From: Dyella_B humi
Lineage (GTDB): Bacteria; Pseudomonadota; Gammaproteobacteria; Xanthomonadales; Rhodanobacteraceae
DNA: 64,000 nt
Assembly: GCF_044904605.1 (NCBI RefSeq)
Contig: NZ_JADIKI010000023.1
Location: 1,984,001-2,048,000 of the forward strand
Reading direction: 5' to 3'
The position numbers and the translations under genes were made by a program. The notes below the pieces were generated by a model. It was not told where the DNA came from. It did no database searches and worked only from the letters and a program-made list of their open reading frames with translations. The stretch's first letter is position 1. Every line of letters starts with the position of its first letter. Below, one piece after another: positions 17,286 through 25,522 of the stretch.

Positions 17286-18086
17286 TCAGCGGGAGGTGCC
17301 GAGGATCACACTCGATGCCTTGACGATCGCCACCACGGCCGTGCCTTCGGCTAAGCCAAGTTCGGTGGCGCTTTCCGACGTGATGGTCGCCGTCATCACG
17401 CTGCCGCCCGCCAGGCGCACACGCACCTCCGCGTTCACCGCGCCGGGCGTGACCTGGATGACGGTGCCGGCGAATTGGTTGCGTGCCGAGAGCCGCATCC
17501 GTTCATCGGGCAAGGCCAGCATCACGGAGGAGGCCTTGATCAGCGCGATGGCCTCGACGCCGGGCACGAGCCCGAGATCCTCGGTACTTTCCGAGGTCAG
17601 CGTGGCGACCACGTGTTCGCCGCCGGGCAGCGCCAGTTCCACCGTATCGTTGACGGCGCCCTTGTGGATGATCGTCACCCGGCCGGAAAACTGATTGCGT
17701 GCACTGGTTCGGAACATAAGGCTCCTGATCAGCTCGATGTCGATAGCGGAGGCATCGGTCAGCGTCTCGAATTGCTGCAGGAAACGATGATGCACCTTTT
17801 CCAGCGCCGCAAACGTTTCGACCAGCCGCCGTCCACGTTCGGTCAGGCGCGTGCCACCACCACCCTTGCCACCGGCCGCACGCGTCACCAGCGGCTCGTC
17901 GGCGAGATTGTTCATGGCGTCGATCGCGTCCCACGCACCTTTGTAACTCATGCCCACCGCGCGCGCCGCGGCGGTGATCGAGCCGGTTTCGTGGATCTTG
18001 GCCAAGAGGGCGATGCGGTCTGAGCCGCCGAGCGCCTGGTCGCCCACCTGCAGCGACAGCATGCCTTTGAGCTTGAACATCGTCAC
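17286..18086 (-). CDS. modE: Molybdate-responsive transcriptional regulator ModE
   Basis: A 266-residue regulator. The N-terminal winged helix holds ALLAKIHETGSITAAARAVGMSYKGAWDAIDAMNN and the GGKGGGGTRLTERGRRLV wing. Two Mop/TOBE molybdate-binding domains follow (about residues 130-192 and 200-262), each starting SARNQF(S/A)G and ending IKASSV or VKASSV. Length and order are those of full ModE. No modABC transporter genes lie next to it. Met3 (MFKLKG) is an equally possible start. Confidence 0.95.
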   Translation of the reverse strand: MTMFKLKGMLSLQVGDQALGGSDRIALLAKIHETGSITAAARAVGMSYKGAWDAIDAMNNLADEPLVTRAAGGKGGGGTRLTERGRRLVETFAALEKVHHRFLQQFETLTDASAIDIELIRSLMFRTSARNQFSGRVTIIHKGAVNDTVELALPGGEHVVATLTSESTEDLGLVPGVEAIALIKASSVMLALPDERMRLSARNQFAGTVIQVTPGAVNAEVRVRLAGGSVMTATITSESATELGLAEGTAVVAIVKASSVILGTSR

Positions 18087-18159
18087 GCTTGCCTGCGGAT
18101 GGAGAGGGCTTGACCGGTGCAGAGTCTAGCCAAAGGCGGGCGTGGTCGGCGCATGGACG

Positions 18160-18190
18160 CCGGCCGGACCGCACACTGCGGCCCGGCCGG
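18160..18190 (-). terminator. Strong GC hairpin after the HMG-CoA synthase-like gene
   Basis: Arms CCGGCCGGACCGCA and TGCGGCCCGGCCGG pair at 13 of 14 positions around a CAC loop, eight bases past the stop codon. There is no U tract, so it may work with Rho or as a 3' stabiliser. Confidence 0.45.
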
Positions 18191-18197
18191 GCTAGGG

Positions 18198-19700
18198 TTA
18201 CTGCACGAAGTCGTAGTAGTCGACGCCCAGATCCTGGAACGTCGCTTCGTACGTGTCGCCGGTGCGGGCGATAACGAACTGGTTGCGCGGCGGCACGTCG
18301 AGTTCGATGCGATGGCCGTCGTGCAGCGCTTCGTACTGCTCACGGGTGAGATCGGCGGAGGCGGCCAGCGCCTCGCGGAAGCCGATCTTCGCCGCGGCTT
18401 CGCGCCATGCCGGCGCCACGCGCAGAGGAATGGCCTCGGCGGCGTCGCCGCTGCCGTAGCCGATGGCGTACAGCCTGGCGCCGGTCCAGTCGACGTTGTT
18501 TTCCAGCGCCTGCTCAAAACCAGCGGCGATCCACGCCGGTAGCGCGGCGGTGTAGAGGTTGCCCAACTCCATCGCCCAGTCCGTGCCCAGGTTCACGCGC
18601 GTGGCCAGCAATTGCTGGAACGCGGGACTCTTGCGCGCGACGCCGGACAGCTTGGTGGTGAGCGGATGCGGTTCCTGTGCCGCTTCGGCATGGCTGCCGC
18701 CGCGGACGAACTCGCCGAACAGGTCCGGGTTATTGCGGCATTCTGCGATCACGCCCTCCGGCGCCACGCCGGCTTGCTCGCACAGCGCCTGGAATTCGGC
18801 GTTGGACTGTGGTGCGCGCGCCAGCGCTCTCGCATAGATGAAGGCCAGCGCCTGCAGCGGCATCATGTGATACGGGCGATGGAAGAACAGCCCGTTCGCA
18901 TGGTTGAGAAAGTCGATGTCGGATACGCCGAGCCGTTCGATCATCGCATCCGTGGCCTGGCCCACTTCGTCGAGGTAGGCGAAGGTGGAGTACTTGCCGC
19001 TGAAGATCGGGAAATCATGCAGACGACGGTGTTGGCGACCGTATTCTTCGTGGAAATGGCGCGCGAAGGGCTTGCGGAAGTCCGGGCCGCGATAGTCCGA
19101 GGCGCTGCCGGCATGGGCCAGATCCACCTCGAACAGCTTCGGCTCCGCTTCCACCAGCATGGCCACGGCGCCCGCGCCCTGAGTTTGCTCGCCGCTGGAA
19201 CCGCGCTCGTATTCGGCGACGTCGCTGCACACCACGATCGCCTGCCGGCCTTGGCCGTCGAACGCCACGTAGCGTAGCGCGCTCTTGAGTGCATACACGC
19301 CGCCGAGGCAGGCGTGCTTGAATTCGGGTACTTCCAGCTGGCGGGAAAGGCGCGGCAGGCCAAGGCGCTCCAGCTCACGATCCACCATGCCGCGCACGAT
19401 CACCGCGCCGGCGGAATTGTCCTTGCTGCTTTCGGTGCCGAGCGCGAGCTGGCCGATGTTGCGCGGGTCGACGTTGTAGTTGCGGATCAGCCGCAGCACG
19501 GCGGTGGCCGCCATGGTGTACGCATCCTCATACGGCGCCGGCTGGCGGAAGCTGCGGCCCACCACGGCCTGAACCTTGTCCCAGGAATTGCCGGTCCACT
19601 CGCACCAGTCGCGCAGGGACACGCGGGGCTGGGGTACGTACAGGCTCATGCCGCTCACGCCTGGATTGCGTCGTGCCGCCGTATCGTTCGCTGTATTCAA
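18198..19700 (-). CDS. Hydroxymethylglutaryl-CoA synthase family protein
   Basis: Thiolase-fold protein of the HMG-CoA synthase family. Catalytic residues are visible: Glu in LALGTESSKD (about residue 90), Cys in FKHACLGGVYALKSA (about 131) and His in FLNHANGLFFHRPYHMM. Family members condense acetyl-CoA with acetoacetyl-CoA, or a carrier-bound beta-keto thioester. At 500 residues it is longer than typical bacterial enzymes (about 390-420), with an extra stretch between Glu and Cys and extended C-terminal half. I chose the TTG at 19700, which has a GAGGA ribosome site eight bases upstream; another TTG lies at 19730. It has no mevalonate or polyketide neighbours, so its pathway is unknown. Confidence 0.85.
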   Translation of the reverse strand: MNTANDTAARRNPGVSGMSLYVPQPRVSLRDWCEWTGNSWDKVQAVVGRSFRQPAPYEDAYTMAATAVLRLIRNYNVDPRNIGQLALGTESSKDNSAGAVIVRGMVDRELERLGLPRLSRQLEVPEFKHACLGGVYALKSALRYVAFDGQGRQAIVVCSDVAEYERGSSGEQTQGAGAVAMLVEAEPKLFEVDLAHAGSASDYRGPDFRKPFARHFHEEYGRQHRRLHDFPIFSGKYSTFAYLDEVGQATDAMIERLGVSDIDFLNHANGLFFHRPYHMMPLQALAFIYARALARAPQSNAEFQALCEQAGVAPEGVIAECRNNPDLFGEFVRGGSHAEAAQEPHPLTTKLSGVARKSPAFQQLLATRVNLGTDWAMELGNLYTAALPAWIAAGFEQALENNVDWTGARLYAIGYGSGDAAEAIPLRVAPAWREAAAKIGFREALAASADLTREQYEALHDGHRIELDVPPRNQFVIARTGDTYEATFQDLGVDYYDFVQ

Positions 19701-20117
19701 AACCTTGATTCCTCGGTGATGTCGGAGCAACGCCGGCCGTCATGGTGATGCCTGCACGCGGGTGCATGCCAGGTACACGGACAGGAGGAGCGCGTCGAAT
19801 ACCGGATTTCCGTGATCAAGGGGCGGTCGCCGGAAAGCCGTCCAAACAGGGATGATGCGGTGCGCCCGGCCGGAGTCACGGGATTTTAACCGTTTGTTTC
19901 CATTCTGGGCGACATGACTGCTGGGTGCGCAGCGTCGGACCGATACGCCGCGGGCTTTACCAAGCCACGATCGCCGTGTCCGGTTCAGTTATGTGGCCCG
20001 ATCGGCGCCGTGTATTACGGGCCGCCCATTCGCGATAGTCGATCATCCACGGCCGCCTGCACGAACGCATCGATTTTGGTGCGAATGCGTTCGTCCACGG
20101 GATGACCTGTTTCACAG
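19701..20117. other. Non-coding stretch, no gene recognised
   Basis: About 420 bases between the HMG-CoA synthase-like start and the alpha-glucosidase terminator. Short open frames exist on both strands, but none has a ribosome site or a recognisable product. The promoter of the HMG-CoA synthase-like gene should lie in the part near 19701. Confidence 0.6.
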
Positions 20118-20143
20118 AAAAAAGCGGGACACATGCCCGCTTT
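20118..20143 (-). terminator. Rho-independent terminator of the alpha-glucosidase gene
   Basis: On the minus strand AAAGCGGG, a seven-base loop, CCCGCTTT, then a continuous T run. It begins 16 bases after the stop codon. Confidence 0.85.
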
Positions 20144-20159
20144 AATGGGGGCAGGATGA

Positions 20160-21800
20160 TTAAGCTTTCGACGGCTGCATAACAGTAGCCAGCATCGCAA
20201 ACAGCACGCCGTGCCCTGGAAGTACCAGTTTGCCGTTCTGCAGTACGCCCTGTTGCAGGCCATGGCCGGAAAGCGGCCGTTTTACCTCGAAACCAGGCAG
20301 AGCCAACGACTGCGGCTGCTTGCTGAGGTTGAACACCGCCAGCACCTGGTCTTCGGCATCGCTGCGTACGAACGCGAGCAGCGGTTCGGGCGTATCCAAA
20401 AAGCGAATAGCACCGCGCCGCAGCGCGGGCTGGGTGGCGCGCCATTGCATGAAGTGGCGGAAACCGTGCAGCACGGAGTCCGGATCGGTTTCCTGATGTG
20501 CGACGGCCAGCTTCTTGTGCGCTTCGTCGATTGGCAGCCACGGCGCGACCTTGCTGAAGCCGGCGAACGTGCTGTCGTCCCACGGCATCGGCGTGCGGCA
20601 GCCATCGCGGCCTTTGAAGTTCGGCCAGAACGTGATGCCGTAGGGATCACGCAGCGATTCGAACGGCACCTCGGCTTCGGTCAACCCAAGTTCTTCGCCC
20701 TGGTACACGCACACCGAGCCGCGCAGCGAGCACAACATGGCGGTGAGCAGGTTGGCCAGGCGCGGCGATGCATTGCCATTGCCCCAGCGCGTGAGCACGC
20801 GTTCTACGTCGTGATTGGAAATGGCCCAGCATGGCCAACCTTCGCTGACCTGCGCTTCCAGTTGCTCAACCGTATCGCGGATATAAGTTGCGCTGAAATC
20901 GCTGCTAAGCAGTTCGAAGCTATAGCCCATGTGCAGGCGATGGTCGCGCGTGTATTCGGCCATGGTTGCGAGCGAATCCTCTGAGGAAATTTCGCCCAGC
21001 GATACCGCGTTCGGGTAATGATCGAGCAGCGTGCGCAGCTCACGCAGGAAATCCAGGTTTTCCGGCTGCGTATTGTTGTAGTGGTGATACTGGAACGCGT
21101 ACGGATTGTCCGGGCTGAAACCGCGGCCGACGCGTTTTTCCTTCGGCTTGGGGGGGTTGTCGCGCAGTTGCTTGTCGTGGAAGCAGAAGTTGATCGCATC
21201 CAGTCGCAGGCCATCCACGCCCTTGTCCAGCCAAAAACGCACATTGTCGAGCACCGCTGCGCGCGCATCCGGATTATGGAAATTCACATCCGGCTGCGAG
21301 GCGAGAAAGTTGTGCAAGTAGTACTGACCGCGCCGCGGTTCCCATTGCCAGGCGGAGCCGCCGAAGATCGATAGCCAGTTGTTCGGCGGGCTACCGTCGG
21401 CCTTGGCGTCCGCCCACACGTACCAGTCCGCCTTTGGGTTGTGCCGGTTTTCGCGGCTTTCCTTGAACCATACGTGTTGGTCGGAAGTGTGGCTGAGCAC
21501 CTGGTCGATCATCACCTTCAGCCCAAGGCTATGCGCCTTGGCGAGCAAGCGGTCGAAATCCGCGAGCGTGCCGAACAGCGGATCCACGTCGCGGTAATCG
21601 GCGATGTCATAGCCGAAATCGGCCATCGGCGAGCGGAAGAACGGCGCGACCCAGATCGCGTCCACGCCCAGGCTCGCCACGTAATCCAGCCGCTGGATGA
21701 TGCCCGGCAGGTCGCCCACGCCGTCGCCGTTGGTATCCAGAAAACTGCGTGGATAGATCTGATAGATGACGGCGCCGCGCCACCAGGGTGCATCGGTCAT
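20160..21800 (-). CDS. GH13 alpha-glucosidase, cytoplasmic
   Basis: A 546-residue retaining alpha-glucosidase of family GH13, without a signal peptide. The N-terminus WWRGAVIYQIYPRSFLDTNGDG is typical of oligosaccharide-acting members. The four conserved regions are DQVLSHTS, GLRLDAINF (nucleophile Asp), SLGEISSED (acid/base Glu) and ISNHDVERV. The layout resembles the xanthomonad and Halomonas alpha-glucosidases of subfamily GH13_23; the subfamily is an inference. The gene is divergent from the TonB-dependent receptor. A ribosome site AAGGAA precedes the ATG and a strong terminator follows the stop. It would cleave imported maltose-type oligosaccharides to glucose. Confidence 0.94.
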   Translation of the reverse strand: MTDAPWWRGAVIYQIYPRSFLDTNGDGVGDLPGIIQRLDYVASLGVDAIWVAPFFRSPMADFGYDIADYRDVDPLFGTLADFDRLLAKAHSLGLKVMIDQVLSHTSDQHVWFKESRENRHNPKADWYVWADAKADGSPPNNWLSIFGGSAWQWEPRRGQYYLHNFLASQPDVNFHNPDARAAVLDNVRFWLDKGVDGLRLDAINFCFHDKQLRDNPPKPKEKRVGRGFSPDNPYAFQYHHYNNTQPENLDFLRELRTLLDHYPNAVSLGEISSEDSLATMAEYTRDHRLHMGYSFELLSSDFSATYIRDTVEQLEAQVSEGWPCWAISNHDVERVLTRWGNGNASPRLANLLTAMLCSLRGSVCVYQGEELGLTEAEVPFESLRDPYGITFWPNFKGRDGCRTPMPWDDSTFAGFSKVAPWLPIDEAHKKLAVAHQETDPDSVLHGFRHFMQWRATQPALRRGAIRFLDTPEPLLAFVRSDAEDQVLAVFNLSKQPQSLALPGFEVKRPLSGHGLQQGVLQNGKLVLPGHGVLFAMLATVMQPSKA

Positions 21801-21894
21801 GTGAAACGCGTTCCTTAGTAGTGCCCAAACTCGCTGCTCTGCTTCTTTCTTATAGAGATCTACAAGTTTCTATCGAGGTGCAACCTTGCCTTGC

Positions 21895-22012
21895 CGTCAT
21901 TCCGGCGAAGGCCGGAATCTAGTTCAAACACGTCGTGCGAAGCACTCAACAACCGATGTGGTGTCCTTTGGACGCGTATTTAGACTGGATTCCGGCCTCC
22001 GCCGGAATGACG
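21895..22012. repeat. Family B REP doublet (REPIN-like), 118 bp
   Basis: The left hairpin CGTCATTCCGGCGAAGGCCGG and the right inverse hairpin ending CCGGAATGACG flank about 68 bases. The core GTGCGAAGCACTCAAC recurs, inverted, in the copy at 50081-50197. Confidence 0.9.
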
Positions 22013-22104
22013 GTGAGGCACATCCATGCTTCTCCCCAGATCGAATGGAGAGGGCAGAGCGTGCGGTGCAGCTTAGTTGGCAGGTTCCTGTTGCTCGCAC
22101 TGCC

Positions 22105-22118
22105 TGCATACGTATTCA
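22105..22118. promoter_or_regulatory. Operator copy 1, TGCATACGTATTCA
   Basis: Reverse complement of TGAATACGTATGCA. The form, two half sites around a central CG, is that of LacI-family operators. It lies 305 bases upstream of the alpha-glucosidase start. Confidence 0.65.
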
Positions 22119-22294
22119 TTCGTGCTGCGGTTGCGGCATGAAGTGCGCGGCGCAAAACGCACATTGTTTTCCCCGCTGCCGGTGTGGATCGAAAAAATCG
22201 CGCCATCGCTGTGTTTTTGCCTGTATCAGCGCAGTAATACAAGCATGCGTTGCGCTCATGCTGCAATGCGATGAGTGGCGCCAGGGGGCGGGTA

Positions 22295-22308
22295 TGAATA
22301 CGTATGCA
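22295..22308. promoter_or_regulatory. Operator copy 2, TGAATACGTATGCA
   Basis: Identical 14 bases, 147 bases upstream of the TonB receptor start codon. With copy 1 it could support DNA looping. Confidence 0.65.
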
Positions 22309-22454
22309 GGATGTGGTTTGCTTGGAAACGCGCGCCCTACCATCCGCTCACGCCGCCGGTTTCGTCCGTCTGCGTGGGCGCCGACAGCACCGCGAACCTC
22401 GCGTCGGCGACCAACAAGAGGCGACTACAAAAAATATTTTTGGGGAGGGGACAC

Positions 22455-25349
22455 GTGATACTCAAGCGTAATCTGTTGGTGATCGCTCTGGCTTCGGCCG
22501 GTCTAACTACTGCCTTTGGCGTGCAGGCTGCGACGGGTGATGCCGGCGCGCAGACCGCGCCTGGCACGCAGCAAACGAGCACTGCAAGCAATAACAGCGG
22601 CAGTAGCAGTTCCGATCAGTCGATGACCAGCCCGAAGAGCCAGTCGCAACTGGCCAAGAGCCTGTCCACGGTGACGGTGACCGGTTTCAGCAGCAGCGTC
22701 GAGAAGTCGATCGACTATCAGCGCTATGCCGACACCATCCAGAGCGTCGTCACGGCGGCCGATATCGGCGGTCTGCCGGATCAGTCCATCGCGGACTCGC
22801 TGACGCACCTGCCTGGCGTTTCGGCCGAGCGCATTGCCGGCCAGGCTTCCCAGATCAATATCCGCGGTCTCTCGGGCGATTTCATCCTCACCACGCTGGA
22901 TGGCCGCGAACAGCCGTCGACCAGCGGCACCAACTACATCCAGTTCGATCAGTATCCGTCGGAGCTGATCAACATGGCGACTGTGTACAAGTCCTCACAG
23001 GCCTCGCTGATCGAAGGCGGCGTGGCGGGTACCATCGCGCTGCAGACAGCCAATCCGCTGGAAAACAGCAAGGATCAATCGCTCAACATCGATGCGCGCG
23101 GCAGCTACGACGGCCAGGCGCATGATGTGCCGAACGCCAACGCGATGGGATATCGCCTGAGCGTGGCGTACCAGGGCAAGTTCCTGGACAACACGTTGGG
23201 TATCGGCCTGGGTTTTGCGGATATGTATCAACCGCACGTATCCGAGCAGTTCGTGGGTGAGGCGTCGGATGGCAGCCTGTATACGCTGAACAAGAACGGC
23301 TCGCAGCAAGCTTATCTGCCGGAAGGCGTGCAGCTGCAGCAGAACGGTGGTGAAGAGCGTCGTCGCGGTTATCTCGGCACGGTGGTGTGGAAACCGACCG
23401 AAGAGTTGCAGTTGACGGCAGACACGTTCTTCTCGAAGTTCGACAATTCTTCGTACGGCTTTGGGTTACGTTCGCAGAACTATTACGGCAACAATGCGCA
23501 GATCACCAATCCGGTACTCAGTTCGCTGGGTACGGTGGTCGGCGGTACGGCGAGCAGCAATCCGGCCGGCACAGGCGGCAACCAGTTCTCCAACGAAACC
23601 ACGGCCGACAACTACACCGACAACACCAGCGTGTTTTCCGGCGGCCTCAATCTGAAGTGGAACCACGGCAACTGGCACGTCGAATCCGATGTGTCGCTGT
23701 CGCATGCTTCCAGCAATGAGATCAACGTCGACACCACTGCCGATCCCTACACCGGCCTGGGCACCAGCAATCCGCAGCTAATGGCGCAGTCTGCGAATTT
23801 CCAGTTGAAGGGACGCTCCATCGGCGATTTTTCGGTCGCCAATCCGGGCGTCTACACCAACCTCAACGACATGGCGCTGTCGCGCTACGGTGTGTATCCG
23901 TACATCTATCACGACAAGGACAAGGCATTCCGCACAGCCGTGCAATACGACCTGCCGAACAACCCGTTGTTCTCGGCGATCGAGGCAGGCGTATACCTCA
24001 ACAACCATGACTACCGGGCGGATCGCGAGGTCTACGTGTATGGCTCGGAATGGAACACCTCGCCGGTTGCCGGCGAACCGCCGCTGACCATTCCGGCGGC
24101 CGATGCGCACGTCACCTGCTGGAAGGGCAACTTCAGTGGCTACCCCTGCTTCCTCACGCTCAATGGTCCGGGGATCCTTGCTGCGCACGGCATCGTTGCG
24201 AACCCGGTGAAGAACATCACCGACCAGAGTTGGTCTGAAATCCAGAGCGGTTCGGTCAACGAGAAGACACGCGATCTGTTCGTGATGGGCGATATCGATG
24301 CGCAGCTCTTTGGTCATGAGCTGACCGGCAACGTGGGCGTTCGCGTGTCCCGCCAGGCGCAGTACAGCTACGGCTTGCAGCAGGTGGGTAATGGCGAGGG
24401 CGTGCTGATCGTCGACGGTAACGGCAACAGCAGCATGGACTATGCGCCGATCAAGTCCGGCAAGACCTACACCGACTACTTGCCGTCGGTGAACCTGATC
24501 TATCACTGGACGGACAACGACCAGACCCGCTTCTCGGCCTCGAAGGTGCTGTCGCGTCCGCCGATCAACACCATGCTGGCCGGTGCCGGTTCGTGGGTGT
24601 CGAACGGCCAGTACAACGTGTGGGGCGGTACCAGCCCGCTGCTGAATCCGCTCCGCGCACAGCAGTACGACATGGATTACGAACACTACTTCAATGATTC
24701 CACCGGCGCGGTGACGGCCGGCGTGTTCTTCAAGAAAGTGAATTCGTTCATTCAGAACGTTACGTACAACAACTTCGACTTCGCGTCGGTGGGCATCACG
24801 GTGCCGACCAATCCGGCGACCGGTCAGCCTTACGCGAACGGTCAGTATCAGACGTCCTACAACGCCAAGGGCGGCGACGTGCGCGGCTTCGAAGCCTCGT
24901 TTACCAAGACGCACTTCCTGCCGGGCATCTGGTCGGGCCTGGGCTTCGATGCGAACCTGGCGCTTACCAACAGCAACGTGCGCAACCCGACCAACTTGGC
25001 CGGCCCGACCACGTACATCGGCCTGCCTGGCTTGTCGCGTCGCGTGGCGAGTGCGGCGGTGTTCTACGACAACGGCACGTTCTCTGCCCGTCTGTCCGCG
25101 AACCACCGTTCGTCGTTCCTCTCCAACACGCAGATTGCGGTGACCAACCAGTTGGTGACGTTCGCGGCCGAAACCGTGTACGACTTCCAGGCTTCGTACA
25201 ACGTCACCAGCCAGCTGAGCGTGGTCTACCAGATGCTCAACCTGAGCAATCAGCCGACGCGCACCTACTTCGGCGGCAATCCGCAGCAGACCGGCACCAT
25301 CCAGTACTTCGGACGCACCAGCTACCTGGGCGTCAACTTCAAGCTCTAA
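22455..25349 (+). CDS. TonB-dependent receptor for carbohydrate uptake
   Basis: A 964-residue outer-membrane receptor that would import oligosaccharide into the periplasm with TonB-ExbBD energy. The GTG start follows GGGGAGGGG and gives a clean signal peptide (KRNLLVIALASAGLTTAFGVQA). After a Ser/Thr/Asn/Gln-rich linker comes a TonB-box-like TVTVTGF. The plug domain holds YADTIQSVVTAADIGGLPDQSI, LTHLPGVSAERI and INIRGLSGDF, and the barrel ends YLGVNFKL. The plug is like that of xanthomonad and Caulobacter sugar receptors. It is followed by a terminator and by secreted glycosidase genes on the same strand. Operator-like sites lie upstream. The exact substrate is unknown; alpha-glucan fragments are the best guess from the neighbours. 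Confidence 0.94.
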   Translation: MILKRNLLVIALASAGLTTAFGVQAATGDAGAQTAPGTQQTSTASNNSGSSSSDQSMTSPKSQSQLAKSLSTVTVTGFSSSVEKSIDYQRYADTIQSVVTAADIGGLPDQSIADSLTHLPGVSAERIAGQASQINIRGLSGDFILTTLDGREQPSTSGTNYIQFDQYPSELINMATVYKSSQASLIEGGVAGTIALQTANPLENSKDQSLNIDARGSYDGQAHDVPNANAMGYRLSVAYQGKFLDNTLGIGLGFADMYQPHVSEQFVGEASDGSLYTLNKNGSQQAYLPEGVQLQQNGGEERRRGYLGTVVWKPTEELQLTADTFFSKFDNSSYGFGLRSQNYYGNNAQITNPVLSSLGTVVGGTASSNPAGTGGNQFSNETTADNYTDNTSVFSGGLNLKWNHGNWHVESDVSLSHASSNEINVDTTADPYTGLGTSNPQLMAQSANFQLKGRSIGDFSVANPGVYTNLNDMALSRYGVYPYIYHDKDKAFRTAVQYDLPNNPLFSAIEAGVYLNNHDYRADREVYVYGSEWNTSPVAGEPPLTIPAADAHVTCWKGNFSGYPCFLTLNGPGILAAHGIVANPVKNITDQSWSEIQSGSVNEKTRDLFVMGDIDAQLFGHELTGNVGVRVSRQAQYSYGLQQVGNGEGVLIVDGNGNSSMDYAPIKSGKTYTDYLPSVNLIYHWTDNDQTRFSASKVLSRPPINTMLAGAGSWVSNGQYNVWGGTSPLLNPLRAQQYDMDYEHYFNDSTGAVTAGVFFKKVNSFIQNVTYNNFDFASVGITVPTNPATGQPYANGQYQTSYNAKGGDVRGFEASFTKTHFLPGIWSGLGFDANLALTNSNVRNPTNLAGPTTYIGLPGLSRRVASAAVFYDNGTFSARLSANHRSSFLSNTQIAVTNQLVTFAAETVYDFQASYNVTSQLSVVYQMLNLSNQPTRTYFGGNPQQTGTIQYFGRTSYLGVNFKL

Positions 25350-25399
25350 GCAAAGCAATCGTGCCGGGCACCCCCGTGGTGTCCGGCACGTTCCCCCCG

Positions 25400-25436
25400 C
25401 CCGGTTCTGTTGACGATTGTGGAACCGGGTCTTTTT
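25400..25436 (+). terminator. Rho-independent terminator after the TonB receptor gene
   Basis: CCCGGTTC, a 14-base loop, GAACCGGG, then TCTTTTT. Another GC-rich hairpin (GTGCCGG...CCGGCAC, 25361-25389) lies just before it. Together they should stop most receptor transcripts before the amylase gene. Confidence 0.85.
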
Positions 25437-25522
25437 CGTGGCGCGAACGCTATAGTCGTCCCCTGGACATCGTTGTGCGGCCGCCGCCGAGGCAACGAAC
25501 CTCCACCTCCGGGAGACGATCC

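Larger units (their letters stand above)
21801..22454. other. Divergent control region between alpha-glucosidase and TonB receptor
   Basis: 654 bases without a gene. It holds a family B repeat doublet near the alpha-glucosidase side and two copies of the operator TGAATACGTATGCA in opposite orientation, 190 bp apart centre to centre. Promoters for both directions must lie here. Confidence 0.7.

Noticed and set aside
20015..20134. 39-codon minus-strand frame starting MCPAFFCETGHPVDERI after the alpha-glucosidase gene
   Set aside because: Its start codon lies in the loop of a strong terminator hairpin and it has no ribosome site.
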